Assembly (NCBI GenBank): GCA_031552335.1
Contig: JAVBMQ010000070.1
Location: forward strand, 29,402-93,401
Reading direction: 5' to 3'
Length of the DNA stretch: 64,000 nucleotides
From: JAISFI01 sp031552335
Lineage (GTDB): Bacteria; Bacteroidota; Bacteroidia; Bacteroidales; Azobacteroidaceae
The notes below the pieces were generated by a model that worked only from the letters and a program-made list of their open reading frames with translations, made no database searches and was not told the DNA's origin. Shown one piece after another: positions 43,930 through 54,900 of this stretch (position 1 is its first letter; each line of letters opens with the position of its first letter). Both the position numbers and the translations under genes were made by a program.

Positions 43930-46903
43930 ATATTATTTTTTATATCTCCTCTTGTGGATATCTTATCCATTGGCAGCATTTTCACAACAAAACACTGTCA
44001 AACAACAATATACATACAAAAATTACACCTTACATGATGGACTGCCTCAATTACAGGTAACCCATTTGATGCAGGATCATAAAGGATATATATGGGTTTC
44101 CCATTGGAACGGTATCAGCCGGTTTGACGGTTATTCTTTCAAGACTTTTTCTAAAGATGAAGGACTGATGAACCATGCTGCTTTTCATGCTTTGGAATAC
44201 CAACCTGATACCCTGGCCATACTCAGTCCGTGGGGTATTGCCATAGGAAATGAAAAAGGATTTAATCCTTATGAGTTTCCCCCTGCTTGTATCAGCGACA
44301 GAAATTCATACATTCTACCACTAGATGATAAACTGTTTTTATCTAATCTGAATACACCTGGAATACTTGAAAGAAAGCATCTGATTTTTGATATCAAAAC
44401 ACATCAAATGGATTCTTTACCTACACTACAGGAAATATTTGTCCACGGTCTGATAGCAGGAAGAAACTCAGAAAATTATGCTTTGCTGACTGATAGTTGC
44501 ATTATTTTTATGCAACAACTTTCCATCAAAGAAAAAAAATACTGGAAACGAGTGTATAACGATTTTTCCTTATCACCAATGGGCGAATGGTGGGGATATT
44601 GTCGGAAAGAGAATACATTCTACCGGATTATAAAGAAAAATAATGAATATCAGGAAATCCCGACTCATATATATATTCCTCAAACCTCTACAAGAATATT
44701 TGCCAATACTTTTACAGTTACCTGGGAAAATAAAATTATTTTTTACGACGAAAAAAATGAATTATTCCGGGCTGACACAAAAGAAATTGAAAGTTTGGGC
44801 CGGAAATTCAGCCTGATCCGGAATTTCATGACCGACAGGGAAGGAAATTTGTGGTTAGCCACTGAAGAGGGTTTGTTCAATTATTTCAAATGCAGATTCC
44901 GTACCACTAAAATCTTCCCGGACGAATCTTCTGATATGACCTGGAGTATTGCTCAAAGTCCCAATGGCAATATGCTTTTTGGCACATCCGGAAAAGGACT
45001 CTTCCAACTCGATGATTTACAGTTGAAAGCAGTAAATGTAATGCGAATGGCTGATAAAGATTACGATGGAAATATTATGCGCGTATACATGGGTGCTGCC
45101 AAAAACAAACAGGGGGATGTCTATGTCCCCTATAACAGAGGCTTATTACAATGGAGTAAAGACAACAAACTTCATTTCACCTCTTTATTCGGAAACCCTC
45201 AAATGATTATACCCAATAATAATCAGGGAGATACTCTTTATGCTGCTACATGGGGAGGCATGCTAAGCATTTATCCCAATGGAAAGATCAGGGAATACAA
45301 AGAATCCGCCGGATTTTCTCCTCATCAGAACGAATCCATTGCAAGGGACAAATATGGAAGATTTTGGTTAGGCGCTTCTCAAAAAGAATACTTGCAAATA
45401 TTTGACGGTGATACTGTCACACAATGGAAGGGTTCAATGGCTAACAATATCATTTCTCTGGCTTCCGATTATAAAGGGAATATTTGGATGGGAAATCACA
45501 AAGGGCTATTCATGTATGAGCATGAGAAAGAGTATCATATATTCAAAGAAAAAATACAAACTCCTGTTTATTTAATCGCTCCTTATGGCGACAGTTTAAT
45601 GGTAGTTGCTACCCCTGTGAAACTATTTATCATCCATCTGAAGAAATATTATGAAACCGGGATAGAAAATATTGTTTGCTTTGATGAAAACAGTGGCTAT
45701 ACTGCAGAAGGTTGTATTCAAAATTCATTTTGTATTGACAATGAGGGATATATGTGGATCCCTACCATCAAATGTGCTTATCGTTTTCATCCGGGAAAAT
45801 CAGATATATCAGCCATCTATGACAAGCCTTTGATTGTGAACATGCAATACTCTTCCGACAGGGAAACATGGCACGATATGAATCTTTTATCAAAAGATAT
45901 CCCTTTACAACATCATTACAATTCTTTGCGGTTTGATTATTTATCTCTTTCATTTAATGCTCAATTAAATGTGAAATACAGGTATCGCTTGATTGGATAT
46001 GACAAAACCTGGTCGGAACCAACTGATCTGCGCACAGCAAACTACACAAACCTTCCTCCGGGAAAATATCAATTGGAAGTGCAGACATCCATCAATAGCG
46101 AACAATGGTCTGAATCAGAACTATCAACATCCATTCGCATAAAAGCTGCCTTTTGGCAAACCGGGTGGTTCACATTGCTTGTATGCCTTCTATTGATAAG
46201 CACCGGATATATCCTTTTCCGTTGGAAAAACAAAAAGAAGATGGCACAACTGGAACACGCAAAACAAGTCAATGAACTGAAACTAAAGGCAGTCCGTCTT
46301 AAATCCATTCCTCACTTCAGCGCCAATGCACTTACTAATATTGAGTATTTCGCACTGGAAAATAACAAGGAAGAATTAAGCAAATATATGTCCTTATTTT
46401 CACAATATACTAACCAAACCTTAATGGATGCCGATAAAAACTCACATTCGCTATATGATGAACTGGAATACGTAAAATTATACCTCCAATTGGAAAAACT
46501 CAGGTATGGCGACTTATTGGAATACTCCATCGACATAGATCCTTCAATGGATTTATCAGTCGAAGTACCGGTTATGTTCTTACATACCTACTGTGAAAAT
46601 GCTGTCAAACATGGACTGAGTAGAAAAAAATCTACCGGACATCTGGAAATTGTTATCCGAGACATGAAAGAGTATTTTATGATCGAAGTAAAAGACGATG
46701 GTATCGGACGGGTTGCTGCAGAATCTTCCGGTTCATTCTCCACTAAACAAGGATTAAAAATCCTGGAAGAACAGATACAACTATATAACCGAAACAATAA
46801 ACATCTCATTTCTCAGGAAGTTATTGACTTAAAAGACCTCCACAATAACCCCACCGGTACGATCTTTAAAATAACCATACCTTATAAATTTCAGTATAAT
46901 TGA
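43910..46903 (+). CDS. Periplasmic-propeller sensor histidine kinase (LytS-type kinase domain)
   Basis: A 997-residue sensor. It has a signal peptide (about 1-25), two-component-regulator propeller repeats (WVSHWNGISRFDGYSFKTF, GNLWLATEEGLFNYF, GNIWMGNHKGLFMYE), a Y_Y_Y domain (about 680-740; YRYRLIGYDKTWSEP), one membrane helix (about 750-771), and then a LytS-like HisKA with SIPHFSANALTNIEY (His about 802) and an HATPase with NAVKHGL and DDGIGR. Unlike Bacteroides hybrid two-component systems, the receiver and output domains are in a separate protein, the LytTR regulator upstream. Confidence 0.93.
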   Translation: MKGYSVKYYFLYLLLWISYPLAAFSQQNTVKQQYTYKNYTLHDGLPQLQVTHLMQDHKGYIWVSHWNGISRFDGYSFKTFSKDEGLMNHAAFHALEYQPDTLAILSPWGIAIGNEKGFNPYEFPPACISDRNSYILPLDDKLFLSNLNTPGILERKHLIFDIKTHQMDSLPTLQEIFVHGLIAGRNSENYALLTDSCIIFMQQLSIKEKKYWKRVYNDFSLSPMGEWWGYCRKENTFYRIIKKNNEYQEIPTHIYIPQTSTRIFANTFTVTWENKIIFYDEKNELFRADTKEIESLGRKFSLIRNFMTDREGNLWLATEEGLFNYFKCRFRTTKIFPDESSDMTWSIAQSPNGNMLFGTSGKGLFQLDDLQLKAVNVMRMADKDYDGNIMRVYMGAAKNKQGDVYVPYNRGLLQWSKDNKLHFTSLFGNPQMIIPNNNQGDTLYAATWGGMLSIYPNGKIREYKESAGFSPHQNESIARDKYGRFWLGASQKEYLQIFDGDTVTQWKGSMANNIISLASDYKGNIWMGNHKGLFMYEHEKEYHIFKEKIQTPVYLIAPYGDSLMVVATPVKLFIIHLKKYYETGIENIVCFDENSGYTAEGCIQNSFCIDNEGYMWIPTIKCAYRFHPGKSDISAIYDKPLIVNMQYSSDRETWHDMNLLSKDIPLQHHYNSLRFDYLSLSFNAQLNVKYRYRLIGYDKTWSEPTDLRTANYTNLPPGKYQLEVQTSINSEQWSESELSTSIRIKAAFWQTGWFTLLVCLLLISTGYILFRWKNKKKMAQLEHAKQVNELKLKAVRLKSIPHFSANALTNIEYFALENNKEELSKYMSLFSQYTNQTLMDADKNSHSLYDELEYVKLYLQLEKLRYGDLLEYSIDIDPSMDLSVEVPVMFLHTYCENAVKHGLSRKKSTGHLEIVIRDMKEYFMIEVKDDGIGRVAAESSGSFSTKQGLKILEEQIQLYNRNNKHLISQEVIDLKDLHNNPTGTIFKITIPYKFQYN

Positions 46904-46904
46904 G

Positions 46905-46930
46905 ATTTCTTAATTTTTAATTTAAAATCC
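46905..46930. repeat. Heptad array, TTCTTAA type, single arm
   Basis: TTCTTAA, TTTTTAA, TTTAAAA directly after the sensor-kinase stop codon, matching the word set of the element at 60541-60635. No partner arm nearby. Confidence 0.5.
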
Positions 46931-47004
46931 CCCCGTTCATTCTAAAAACAGGGCCATTCATTCGTTTTTTTAAATTTTACATTAGTTAAGGTTTATTGGA
47001 TGAT

Positions 47005-47012
47005 TACTTTTG
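47005..47012 (+). promoter_or_regulatory. Possible -7 box for the exported-protein cluster
   Basis: TACTTTTG fits TAnnTTTG, 24 bases before the beta-helix gene start. No convincing -33 element, so this is weak. Confidence 0.35.
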
Positions 47013-47036
47013 TGTACATATTTATTAATTAATCCA

Positions 47037-47999
47037 ATGAAGACAAAATTATTTCTATTTATTGCTTTTTTAGGCGTTATTTCTGTTAATGCAAAGGAAA
47101 TTTCAGTAGTTTCTCCTTCAGGAACAACTACACTGTATGAAACTTTAGATCAGGCTATTCAAAATGCACAATCCGGAAGTACATTGTATCTTTCGGGTGG
47201 TGGTTTTATCATGACGGATTCCATTAAAATCAAGAAAAAACTGACCATCATCGGCATCGGACATCATACAAAAAATGACAATGCAGATGGAAATACTATT
47301 GTGCAGGGAAACATTTGTTTTGAATCAGGAGCAGATAATAGTGCGGTGATGGGAATTTATTTGGCTGGAAATATAAACATTGGCACTGCCGAAAACGCTG
47401 TAAAAAACGTATTGATACGATATTGTAATATAAATAGTGTACAGGTGCTTAATAGCGGATGTTTAGAATTGGTTGTGAATCAAAATTATGTGAGAAATAA
47501 TGCAACCTTTGGAAATGCAGACACAAAAATTACCAATAATGTGATACATTCCATTAGCAATGTGAATGGAGGTGAAATAAAGAATAATCTTATTCGACAT
47601 TATCATCCCTATCATTTTCTTACAAACATAAATCATTCCATTATAAAAAATAACATTAATTGTGAATGCTATGGCGGAAATACAATATCTGGAAGTAACA
47701 ACACAATAGACAATAATATGGGGGAAGCCTATAGTTATGGCGATAATTATAAGATTGTTTCTAACACGGAAATGTTTGAAAATCTCTCCGGCATCACATC
47801 TTTAGGTAACTTCCACCTCAAAGAAGGCTGTATCGGCATCAATGCCGGAACCGATGGCAAAGACATCGGTATTTACGGAGGAACAGGATTCAGTGATTCT
47901 GCCCTCCCTCCCATCCCACGTATTGTTTCCAAAAGCATCCCGGAACAAACCGATGAAAATGGTAAGTTAAAAATACAGATCAGGGTTAAAGCTCAATAA
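47037..47999 (+). CDS. Exported right-handed beta-helix repeat protein
   Basis: A 320-residue protein with a signal peptide (KLFLFIAFLGVISVNA). The body is rich in short N/I/V strands with Asn ladders (TKITNNVIHSISNVNGGEIKN; SIIKNNINCECYGGNTISGSNNTIDNN), typical of a right-handed parallel beta-helix such as polysaccharide lyase-like or DUF1565 folds. The C-terminal part has GINAGTDGKDIGIYGGTGFSD and then IPEQTDENGKLKIQIRVKAQ. There is no T9SS tail. I chose the ATG at 47037. It starts a three-gene cluster with spacings of 11 and 1 bases, so co-expression is likely. No enzymatic residues were identified. Confidence 0.82.
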   Translation: MKTKLFLFIAFLGVISVNAKEISVVSPSGTTTLYETLDQAIQNAQSGSTLYLSGGGFIMTDSIKIKKKLTIIGIGHHTKNDNADGNTIVQGNICFESGADNSAVMGIYLAGNINIGTAENAVKNVLIRYCNINSVQVLNSGCLELVVNQNYVRNNATFGNADTKITNNVIHSISNVNGGEIKNNLIRHYHPYHFLTNINHSIIKNNINCECYGGNTISGSNNTIDNNMGEAYSYGDNYKIVSNTEMFENLSGITSLGNFHLKEGCIGINAGTDGKDIGIYGGTGFSDSALPPIPRIVSKSIPEQTDENGKLKIQIRVKAQ

Positions 48000-48010
48000 T
48001 CTAATTCAAA

Positions 48011-51000
48011 ATGATGAATATAAGAAAATATTCAATAATACTTTTCCTGCTTATATGGCCCATTTCCATATATGCACAGCAATTAACACAATTTGAATAC
48101 TGGTTTGATGATAACTATGCATCCCGAATCGGCATGAGTGTAGCTTCGGTCTCCGAAACCATCATCAATAAAGAAATTAATACCAATCAGTTGCTTCCCG
48201 GCATGCATTGTCTGCACATACGACTCCGGAATTCAGACGGATCTTATAGCGGTATCTCATCTTCTTATTTTTTCAAAATGGGAGGATCTGGTCTGCGAAC
48301 AGGAAAAGTAGAATATTGGTTTGATAATGAGTATGAGCATCGACAAGTGATTGCATTAGGAAATACGCAGGATATTACCATCATAACAGATCTCCCTACA
48401 GAATCACTTCCGGAAGGTTTACACATGCTCCATATGCGTGTGGAAAATACCGATGGTTCCCTCAGTAGTATTTCTTCCGACTACTTCTTCAGGGGCGGTA
48501 ATATCGGACAACAAAATTCCCAATTGGAATATTGGTATAACGATGATTTCGACAACCGGAAATCAACTATACTTGGTTCCGGAGAAGACATCACATTAGA
48601 TGCAGTATTCGCTACAGATGAGTTAAGCTCGGGATTGCATAAATTCAGCATGCGTACAAACATCCCCGGACAAAGCTGTAGCGCCATATACAGTGGTTTT
48701 ATACTGAAAACCGGATACGGCAATATCTCCGGATTCGAGTACTGGTTTGATGATGATTATAAAAACAAACGCATCATTACCTCACAAAATACGGCCAAAC
48801 ATATACTGATCACAACTGATATTGATGCTTCAAATTTAAGTAACGGTTTACATCGTATTAATTATCGAGCTTCAAGTGAAGGGAATAATTTCAGTTCAAT
48901 CAAAACAGATTATTTCCTGAAAGGAATAAACCTGACTGGAAATACCGCTACAGAAAACGCCAATGTAGTCTCCTGGAAGTATTGGTTTGATGATGATATA
49001 ACAAACTCGGTTGAAAAGGAAGTTACCAATCCTGCCCAAACTATTGATATCACAGATATTCTCTCAGCTCAGGCATTAGAGTATAACAAAAAACACCTTC
49101 TTAACCTGGAATTTAAAAATTCAGCCGGTAGCTGGAGTGAAACAAATTCCACAATATTCAATAAAGCAGTTGATATCGCCAATTGTCAGATCAACACTTT
49201 ATATCCAGACATAAATCCATCTGTGTATCAGGTAGAAAACCTCGCAACAATACACCGTTATTTTAAAATTACAGATGAAGCCGGAAAGGCTGTTCCCGGA
49301 ATGAAAATCGAATATACAGTTAACAATATCAACAAAGTATTCTCCTCTACCATCAGTGATACTACTGGAATTGTCGATGTTAATTTCCGTATCTGGGGAG
49401 AAGATGCTTTTGACACATCCGATGACCTTATTCCGGCTTATAGTATGCGAGAAATAAAATTCAAAAGGCTTTGTGATACTTCCGGAACAGAAAAAAAAGT
49501 TACCCGAAATGCTTTCCATCCGGTAGCTATCGGTGTATATCCTTATGATAGCGACACAAGAACTTTCGGATTTGAAGCAGGAATGAATCTCGGCGGAGAA
49601 GTAGAGTTGGCTCATATTGCATCCGAATTGGGTATTTCAAATAGAATCACTCTTTCTAATTTGTACGAAAATGATGTGCATAAGGGTATCAGCTTTTCTT
49701 CAAAATCAAAAGCAGGAATATCTGCCGATTTTAGTTATTCTAAAGAAGTGGCTGCTTTTCCTTCCCTGAGTTTCGAAGGAAACGCTTCTATTGGTACAGA
49801 AATAGAATACAACCAAACATTAAAGGAGAATTTATCCTTCGGTTACATGTCATATCTGAAAATTGCGTATAATGTGCTTTACATGTTATACCGATCAACG
49901 GGATATATCGAACCTGAAACTCATTATGCATTGCATGCCATAGGTTCTTATTTAGGAACGAATGACAAAGCATCCACAAGTATTCAAAACAGCACATCGT
50001 TTGCACTGACTGGAGGATTAGAGGCTTCTGCGAAATCAAAATACAAAGAGAATGCACTAGGTATAAAAGCGAATGCAAAAGGACATTGCGCATTTGAATT
50101 TGGAGAAGAAAACAAATTCACCGGTAGCAAAAACGAAATGCTTAATACCCAAACTGCAGGTGCGGAATTGGAAGGAAGTATAGGACTTGGCATAAATTTC
50201 AAAACAGGAACTGAAACTTTCGGAGGATCAATGTCAGCTACTCTGACTTCCGCAATAGGTCTTGAAAGACAATCCATTGCAGGAACAAAAATTTTGAAAA
50301 AAGGAAGTATTTCCAAAGAATCAAAAATGCAAACTGACCTCGGATTTTTCAAAGGAAGTAAATTTGGTGATGGTGTAAGCCTTGAATATTCCGGAAAATT
50401 AGGTGCCAGTTTTGCTAAGAAATATGCATATTCTTTGGATTTGGAAAAACCGGTTCTGGATTTAATACAAGCTTCAGAAATGAATAATGATCCTGTATTG
50501 GGATTTTTGGCAGGTAAAAAAAGTAATTATGAGGTCAATTTTGGTTCTACTTTTTTCAATCACATGGAAAATATAGAAAACTATCTGATGAAATACGATA
50601 GTGTTCCGGGCAACAGTCCTTCCGATGTTGTTTGGTCTTCCCAAAAAACTTATACGTGTAAACTTCCCCATTCTTTGTCGCTTAAAGCAAAAGTCTGGAA
50701 ATTGATTGATATTGATCTGGAATATAAATTAGGTATTTTCTTAGAGTCAAAATACCCTTTAAAAGAAGAAATTTATCACTTCCCAAGTAAAAAAACGTAT
50801 CCGATAGTTGAATATGAAGACATCAACAGCTTGTTGTACTATTTTTTCCCGGTCAATTATATTGATGATATATGGAAAGAGACTACTCAGGCATTGAGCA
50901 CCTGGGGTGGTGCTATCAAAGCAAAAGCTGCTGAAGAATTTGCAGGCATGATTTCCGCTTTAATCGAAGAAGATGCAAGACGTTTCAGCAATAAGGAAAG

Positions 51001-51973
51001 AAAATATTCCACGAACCTCAGAAGTTACACACAACTCAGGAGTTGCCAACAAACAGATTTTTCTGTTCTGGAATTTGATATTCCCGGAGAAAATAAAGCT
51101 TTCGTCTCCGGAACTCAAATTGATTTTGATTTCTATTATCCTGCAGGAGAAGTGCTCGGAAGTACTCTCGAAAAGGATACGTTTGCCATTATCAGTGATA
51201 TCTTTTTCCTTCAGGCATATTATCTCGGAGATACATTATCCGTTTCTCCTTCAGGAAATTTCAATATCAAAAGTACTGTAGGTACTGACGATCTGGACTT
51301 TCTTGATATCCAACCCGGAACAGAGGTTTCTTTGTACTACAAAGCTATCGGAGAAAAGGCATGGAAAAATCTGGGAAAAGCAGGAGAATCGATATCTACC
51401 AACAAGCTCGGTGTATACGCTTTAGGTATCGGATTAAATTCAGATCATCAGGCTCCTGTAATTGAAATTGTAAAAAATGAAAATTCAAATCTTTTACAGG
51501 TTTCCATTACAGACAACTTAGGTATCAACTGGAAAAGCACCTATATCCTTGTCAACGGATTACCAATTGCATATGAAAAATCGGGAGGAAAACTTTTGGT
51601 CAATTTAACGGAAAGTGAAGTGGCTGAAGATTTATATGTCACTGTTTATGCAGAAGATTTAGCCAAAAATGCCACTACAAAAACTGAAATTTTTGCCGGT
51701 AATACGTCCATCAATCAGTCTAAAAAAACAGGCAAAGCATATATCTATCCGAACCCGGCAAGCACTTATTGCTATCTTTCCGTTCCTTCGGATATCATCA
51801 CCAAACAAGTACAATATGCAATTGTAGATATAAAAGGGAAGGTAATCACCAAAGGAAATATAGAAAATGCAGAAACCTCATTGGATATATCTTCTTTTTC
51901 AGGCGGTGTTTATTTCGTAGTTGTTTTTGATCATTCCAACATAATCAGTAATTCTAAATTAATTGTAAAGTAA
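48011..51973 (+). CDS. Large T9SS-exported protein with five YWFDD repeats
   Basis: A 1320-residue exported protein I do not recognise. After the signal peptide (about 1-22) come five units of 70-80 residues, each opening with EYWFDD or a variant, at residues 29, 101, 173, 243 and 323, and with GLH..HMR.. in the middle (LPEGLHMLHMRVEN). A beta-rich region of alternating polar/apolar strands and many Gly/Ser/Lys spans about 500-860. An Ig-like region (about 1145-1235) precedes a C-terminal type A sorting domain (about 1239-1320, IYPNPASTYCYLSVPS to GGVYFVVVF). This predicts transport by the T9SS. No catalytic motif is apparent. Confidence 0.85.
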   Translation: MMNIRKYSIILFLLIWPISIYAQQLTQFEYWFDDNYASRIGMSVASVSETIINKEINTNQLLPGMHCLHIRLRNSDGSYSGISSSYFFKMGGSGLRTGKVEYWFDNEYEHRQVIALGNTQDITIITDLPTESLPEGLHMLHMRVENTDGSLSSISSDYFFRGGNIGQQNSQLEYWYNDDFDNRKSTILGSGEDITLDAVFATDELSSGLHKFSMRTNIPGQSCSAIYSGFILKTGYGNISGFEYWFDDDYKNKRIITSQNTAKHILITTDIDASNLSNGLHRINYRASSEGNNFSSIKTDYFLKGINLTGNTATENANVVSWKYWFDDDITNSVEKEVTNPAQTIDITDILSAQALEYNKKHLLNLEFKNSAGSWSETNSTIFNKAVDIANCQINTLYPDINPSVYQVENLATIHRYFKITDEAGKAVPGMKIEYTVNNINKVFSSTISDTTGIVDVNFRIWGEDAFDTSDDLIPAYSMREIKFKRLCDTSGTEKKVTRNAFHPVAIGVYPYDSDTRTFGFEAGMNLGGEVELAHIASELGISNRITLSNLYENDVHKGISFSSKSKAGISADFSYSKEVAAFPSLSFEGNASIGTEIEYNQTLKENLSFGYMSYLKIAYNVLYMLYRSTGYIEPETHYALHAIGSYLGTNDKASTSIQNSTSFALTGGLEASAKSKYKENALGIKANAKGHCAFEFGEENKFTGSKNEMLNTQTAGAELEGSIGLGINFKTGTETFGGSMSATLTSAIGLERQSIAGTKILKKGSISKESKMQTDLGFFKGSKFGDGVSLEYSGKLGASFAKKYAYSLDLEKPVLDLIQASEMNNDPVLGFLAGKKSNYEVNFGSTFFNHMENIENYLMKYDSVPGNSPSDVVWSSQKTYTCKLPHSLSLKAKVWKLIDIDLEYKLGIFLESKYPLKEEIYHFPSKKTYPIVEYEDINSLLYYFFPVNYIDDIWKETTQALSTWGGAIKAKAAEEFAGMISALIEEDARRFSNKERKYSTNLRSYTQLRSCQQTDFSVLEFDIPGENKAFVSGTQIDFDFYYPAGEVLGSTLEKDTFAIISDIFFLQAYYLGDTLSVSPSGNFNIKSTVGTDDLDFLDIQPGTEVSLYYKAIGEKAWKNLGKAGESISTNKLGVYALGIGLNSDHQAPVIEIVKNENSNLLQVSITDNLGINWKSTYILVNGLPIAYEKSGGKLLVNLTESEVAEDLYVTVYAEDLAKNATTKTEIFAGNTSINQSKKTGKAYIYPNPASTYCYLSVPSDIITKQVQYAIVDIKGKVITKGNIENAETSLDISSFSGGVYFVVVFDHSNIISNSKLIVK

Positions 51974-51974
51974 T

Positions 51975-54900
51975 ATGACTAAAAAACTATTGTATTTTAT
52001 GTCTGTGTTGTTTGTATCCTTGCTTTTCAGCAATAATATATCAGCACAAACTTATCATGAGTCGGACAAAGAAGCTCTGCGTAACTTCCTGAAACAGCTT
52101 TCTGCTGACTCCATCAATATCAATGCAGTTAAAGTAGGTCTCTCTGATACTACCAACTGGACAACAAATGAAGAGTGGGTAAACTCCATATCAGGAATAT
52201 TTTGGTGGGGAGGTAGAATCATGAGTATTGAATGGAACGATAGAGGCCTTGCCGGAGACCTGGATTTAAGTATTTGTAGCAATTTATCAGGGTTATCTAT
52301 CAATGACAATGAAATCACACGACTAGAATTGCCTTATGATATGATTTCCAGTATACGATGCAATAACAATCATTTGAAATCAATAACCGGCATCGGATCC
52401 AATATAACAAGTATTTACTGCGAAAACAACCAATTAGAGTCCCTGGATTTCTATGCAGTCAACCAGTTAACAGATTTACGCTGTGCAAAAAATAAAATAT
52501 CCATGCTGGATTTATCCAATTGTCCAATATTAAATTACTTGGATTGTGGTTATAATAATATACATTCTCTACATGTTCCCAACTGTTCGGAATTGAATTA
52601 TTTATACTGTGCATACAATCAACTACAGGATATGAATGTCTCAACATGCAACAATTTGTCAACTCTCCTGTGTTTTGATAACAATATTACAAATTTACTT
52701 CTTAATGATTGTAAAAAACTGACTAAAATAGATTGTTCAAGCAATCCTTTGGAATATGTAGATTTCTCAACTTGTACAGCATTAGAAGAATTAGCTTGTT
52801 GTGGAACCAATATAGAAATGTTGGAGATTATCAATCTCAAATCTTTAAATGATGTAAGGTTATGGAATAATAATAAGTTATATTATTTGAATATCTCAGG
52901 ATGTAGCGCTCTGCAATATTTATTCTGTGATGGCAATCAATTGAGAAATTTAGACATTTCCGGATGTCCATCTTCAATGCAAGTGAACTGTGATAGAAAC
53001 AAATTACCACTTAGTAAAATATACTCCATCATTCAAAAGGCTCCAATGTGTAATGCAGGATTTCAAACAAATGTATTCTTTGATAGTTATGAAATGGAGC
53101 TGGGAGAAACATACGATCTGAATGAAGAACTTCTATTAGGAGGCAAAACTTCTTCTGTTTCGGTCTATAGAGATGACTCGCAATATGTAACTAAAGGCTC
53201 AGGTTATACATTAAATAGTAATGGAGAAATAGCTTTTACCGAGAAAGGTATTTATGATGTTTATATACAAAACGAAGCATGTGGCGGAGTCACTACAAGA
53301 TTGGGAAGAATCGGTGTAGGAATCTCCTTATCTGATTTTCATGAAGGAGACATTGATGCTTTACGATGGATAAAAGATAACACAGATCATAGTGGAGCTC
53401 TAGATTGGACAGGTGATGATTATTATCAATGGAACAACATTAAATGGGATTTTGATATTGTTCCATACAGAGTTACCAGAATAGACTTACAAAATAAGAA
53501 TTTGACAGGCACTTTGAATCTATCCCCACTTGAAGAACTGAAAACATTCTTTTGTACAAATAGCAGTATAAATGTATTAAACATCGAAAAATGCAAGAAA
53601 CTGGTATATATGGAATTCAGCAAAAATAAATTATCTTATTTGGATGTTTCCAATCATCCGGAACTTACACATGTAGTATGCAGTAACAATGTGATTGAAA
53701 ATATAAATATTTCTGCATGTCCTAAACTTGAATATGTTACTTGTGAAAACAACAGGATACCTCTTAGCAAACTTTATGAAATCGGGAAAGGAAGAAATTT
53801 ATATTTCGGACAACAAGATTCGGTTTTCTTTACTAAAAAAGGTATCGAAGTCGGGAAAAGTATTCAATTGAAATCTGAAACTGTTATTGCAGAAAATCCG
53901 ACTATTTTTAATGTATTAAAAAATGAACAGCCTGCAACAATAGGCAGTGACTACAATATGTCAGACGGGAGTATAAGCTTCCTTCAAACAGGAGAATACA
54001 AAATAGAAATGAGTAATGATGCTGTTGTTAACAAAGCCAGTAATCCGGCAAAAATCTCCACAGGAATAGTCTATGTATCGGAAAATGTTCAGGCAAATAT
54101 TTCCGGGAAAGTACTCATCGGAAATAAATATGGAATAGAGATGCCCATCGATAACGCAATAGTTACTTTATATCAAAAAAATGAAGATGATACATATCTG
54201 GAATCCCAAAACACCCAATCTCTGGAAGACGGCAGCTATACATTCAAGGTAAAAGTCGGAGACTACGTTATCAAAGCTATAACGAATGATATCGAAAATG
54301 CTGTCCCCTCATATTATTCAAATACAAATACATTCCTGAATTACAATTGGGAAAATGCCACGATGATTCATATTTATGAGAACAATGATCTTTCGGATAT
54401 CAATGTCAACATGATCATTTCCGGAAATTATGAGGAAGGCAGTTCGGAAATAAACGGTTATATTTCAAAAGACACCGGTTTTCTGAAATTTGCATCTACA
54501 GAATTATCAGAAGGTATTTGTGTTATTTTATTGATAAAAGATTCCAATAGCGATGGTTTCCAGACAGTAGCAACTACAAAAACTGACAGTGAAGGTTTTT
54601 ATACATTCAAAAATCTGTCTGCAGGTAAATACAAAGTATTAGTGGATATGCCCGGATTGACGATTTCCAAACCTCAAACGGTAACAATCACTCAAGATGG
54701 ACAAAAACTGGAAAATGTCAACTATGAAATCTCAGCAACAGCAATAGAAGCAAAAGGGTATGTAGGAATCAATCATATAGATACCGATAAAACGGATATA
54801 ATACTTTATCCCAATCCGGTATCAGACAGATTTTACATAAATTCTCAAAAAGAAATCATACAAGTAGAAATTTACAACCTGCAAGGAACACTACAAAAAT

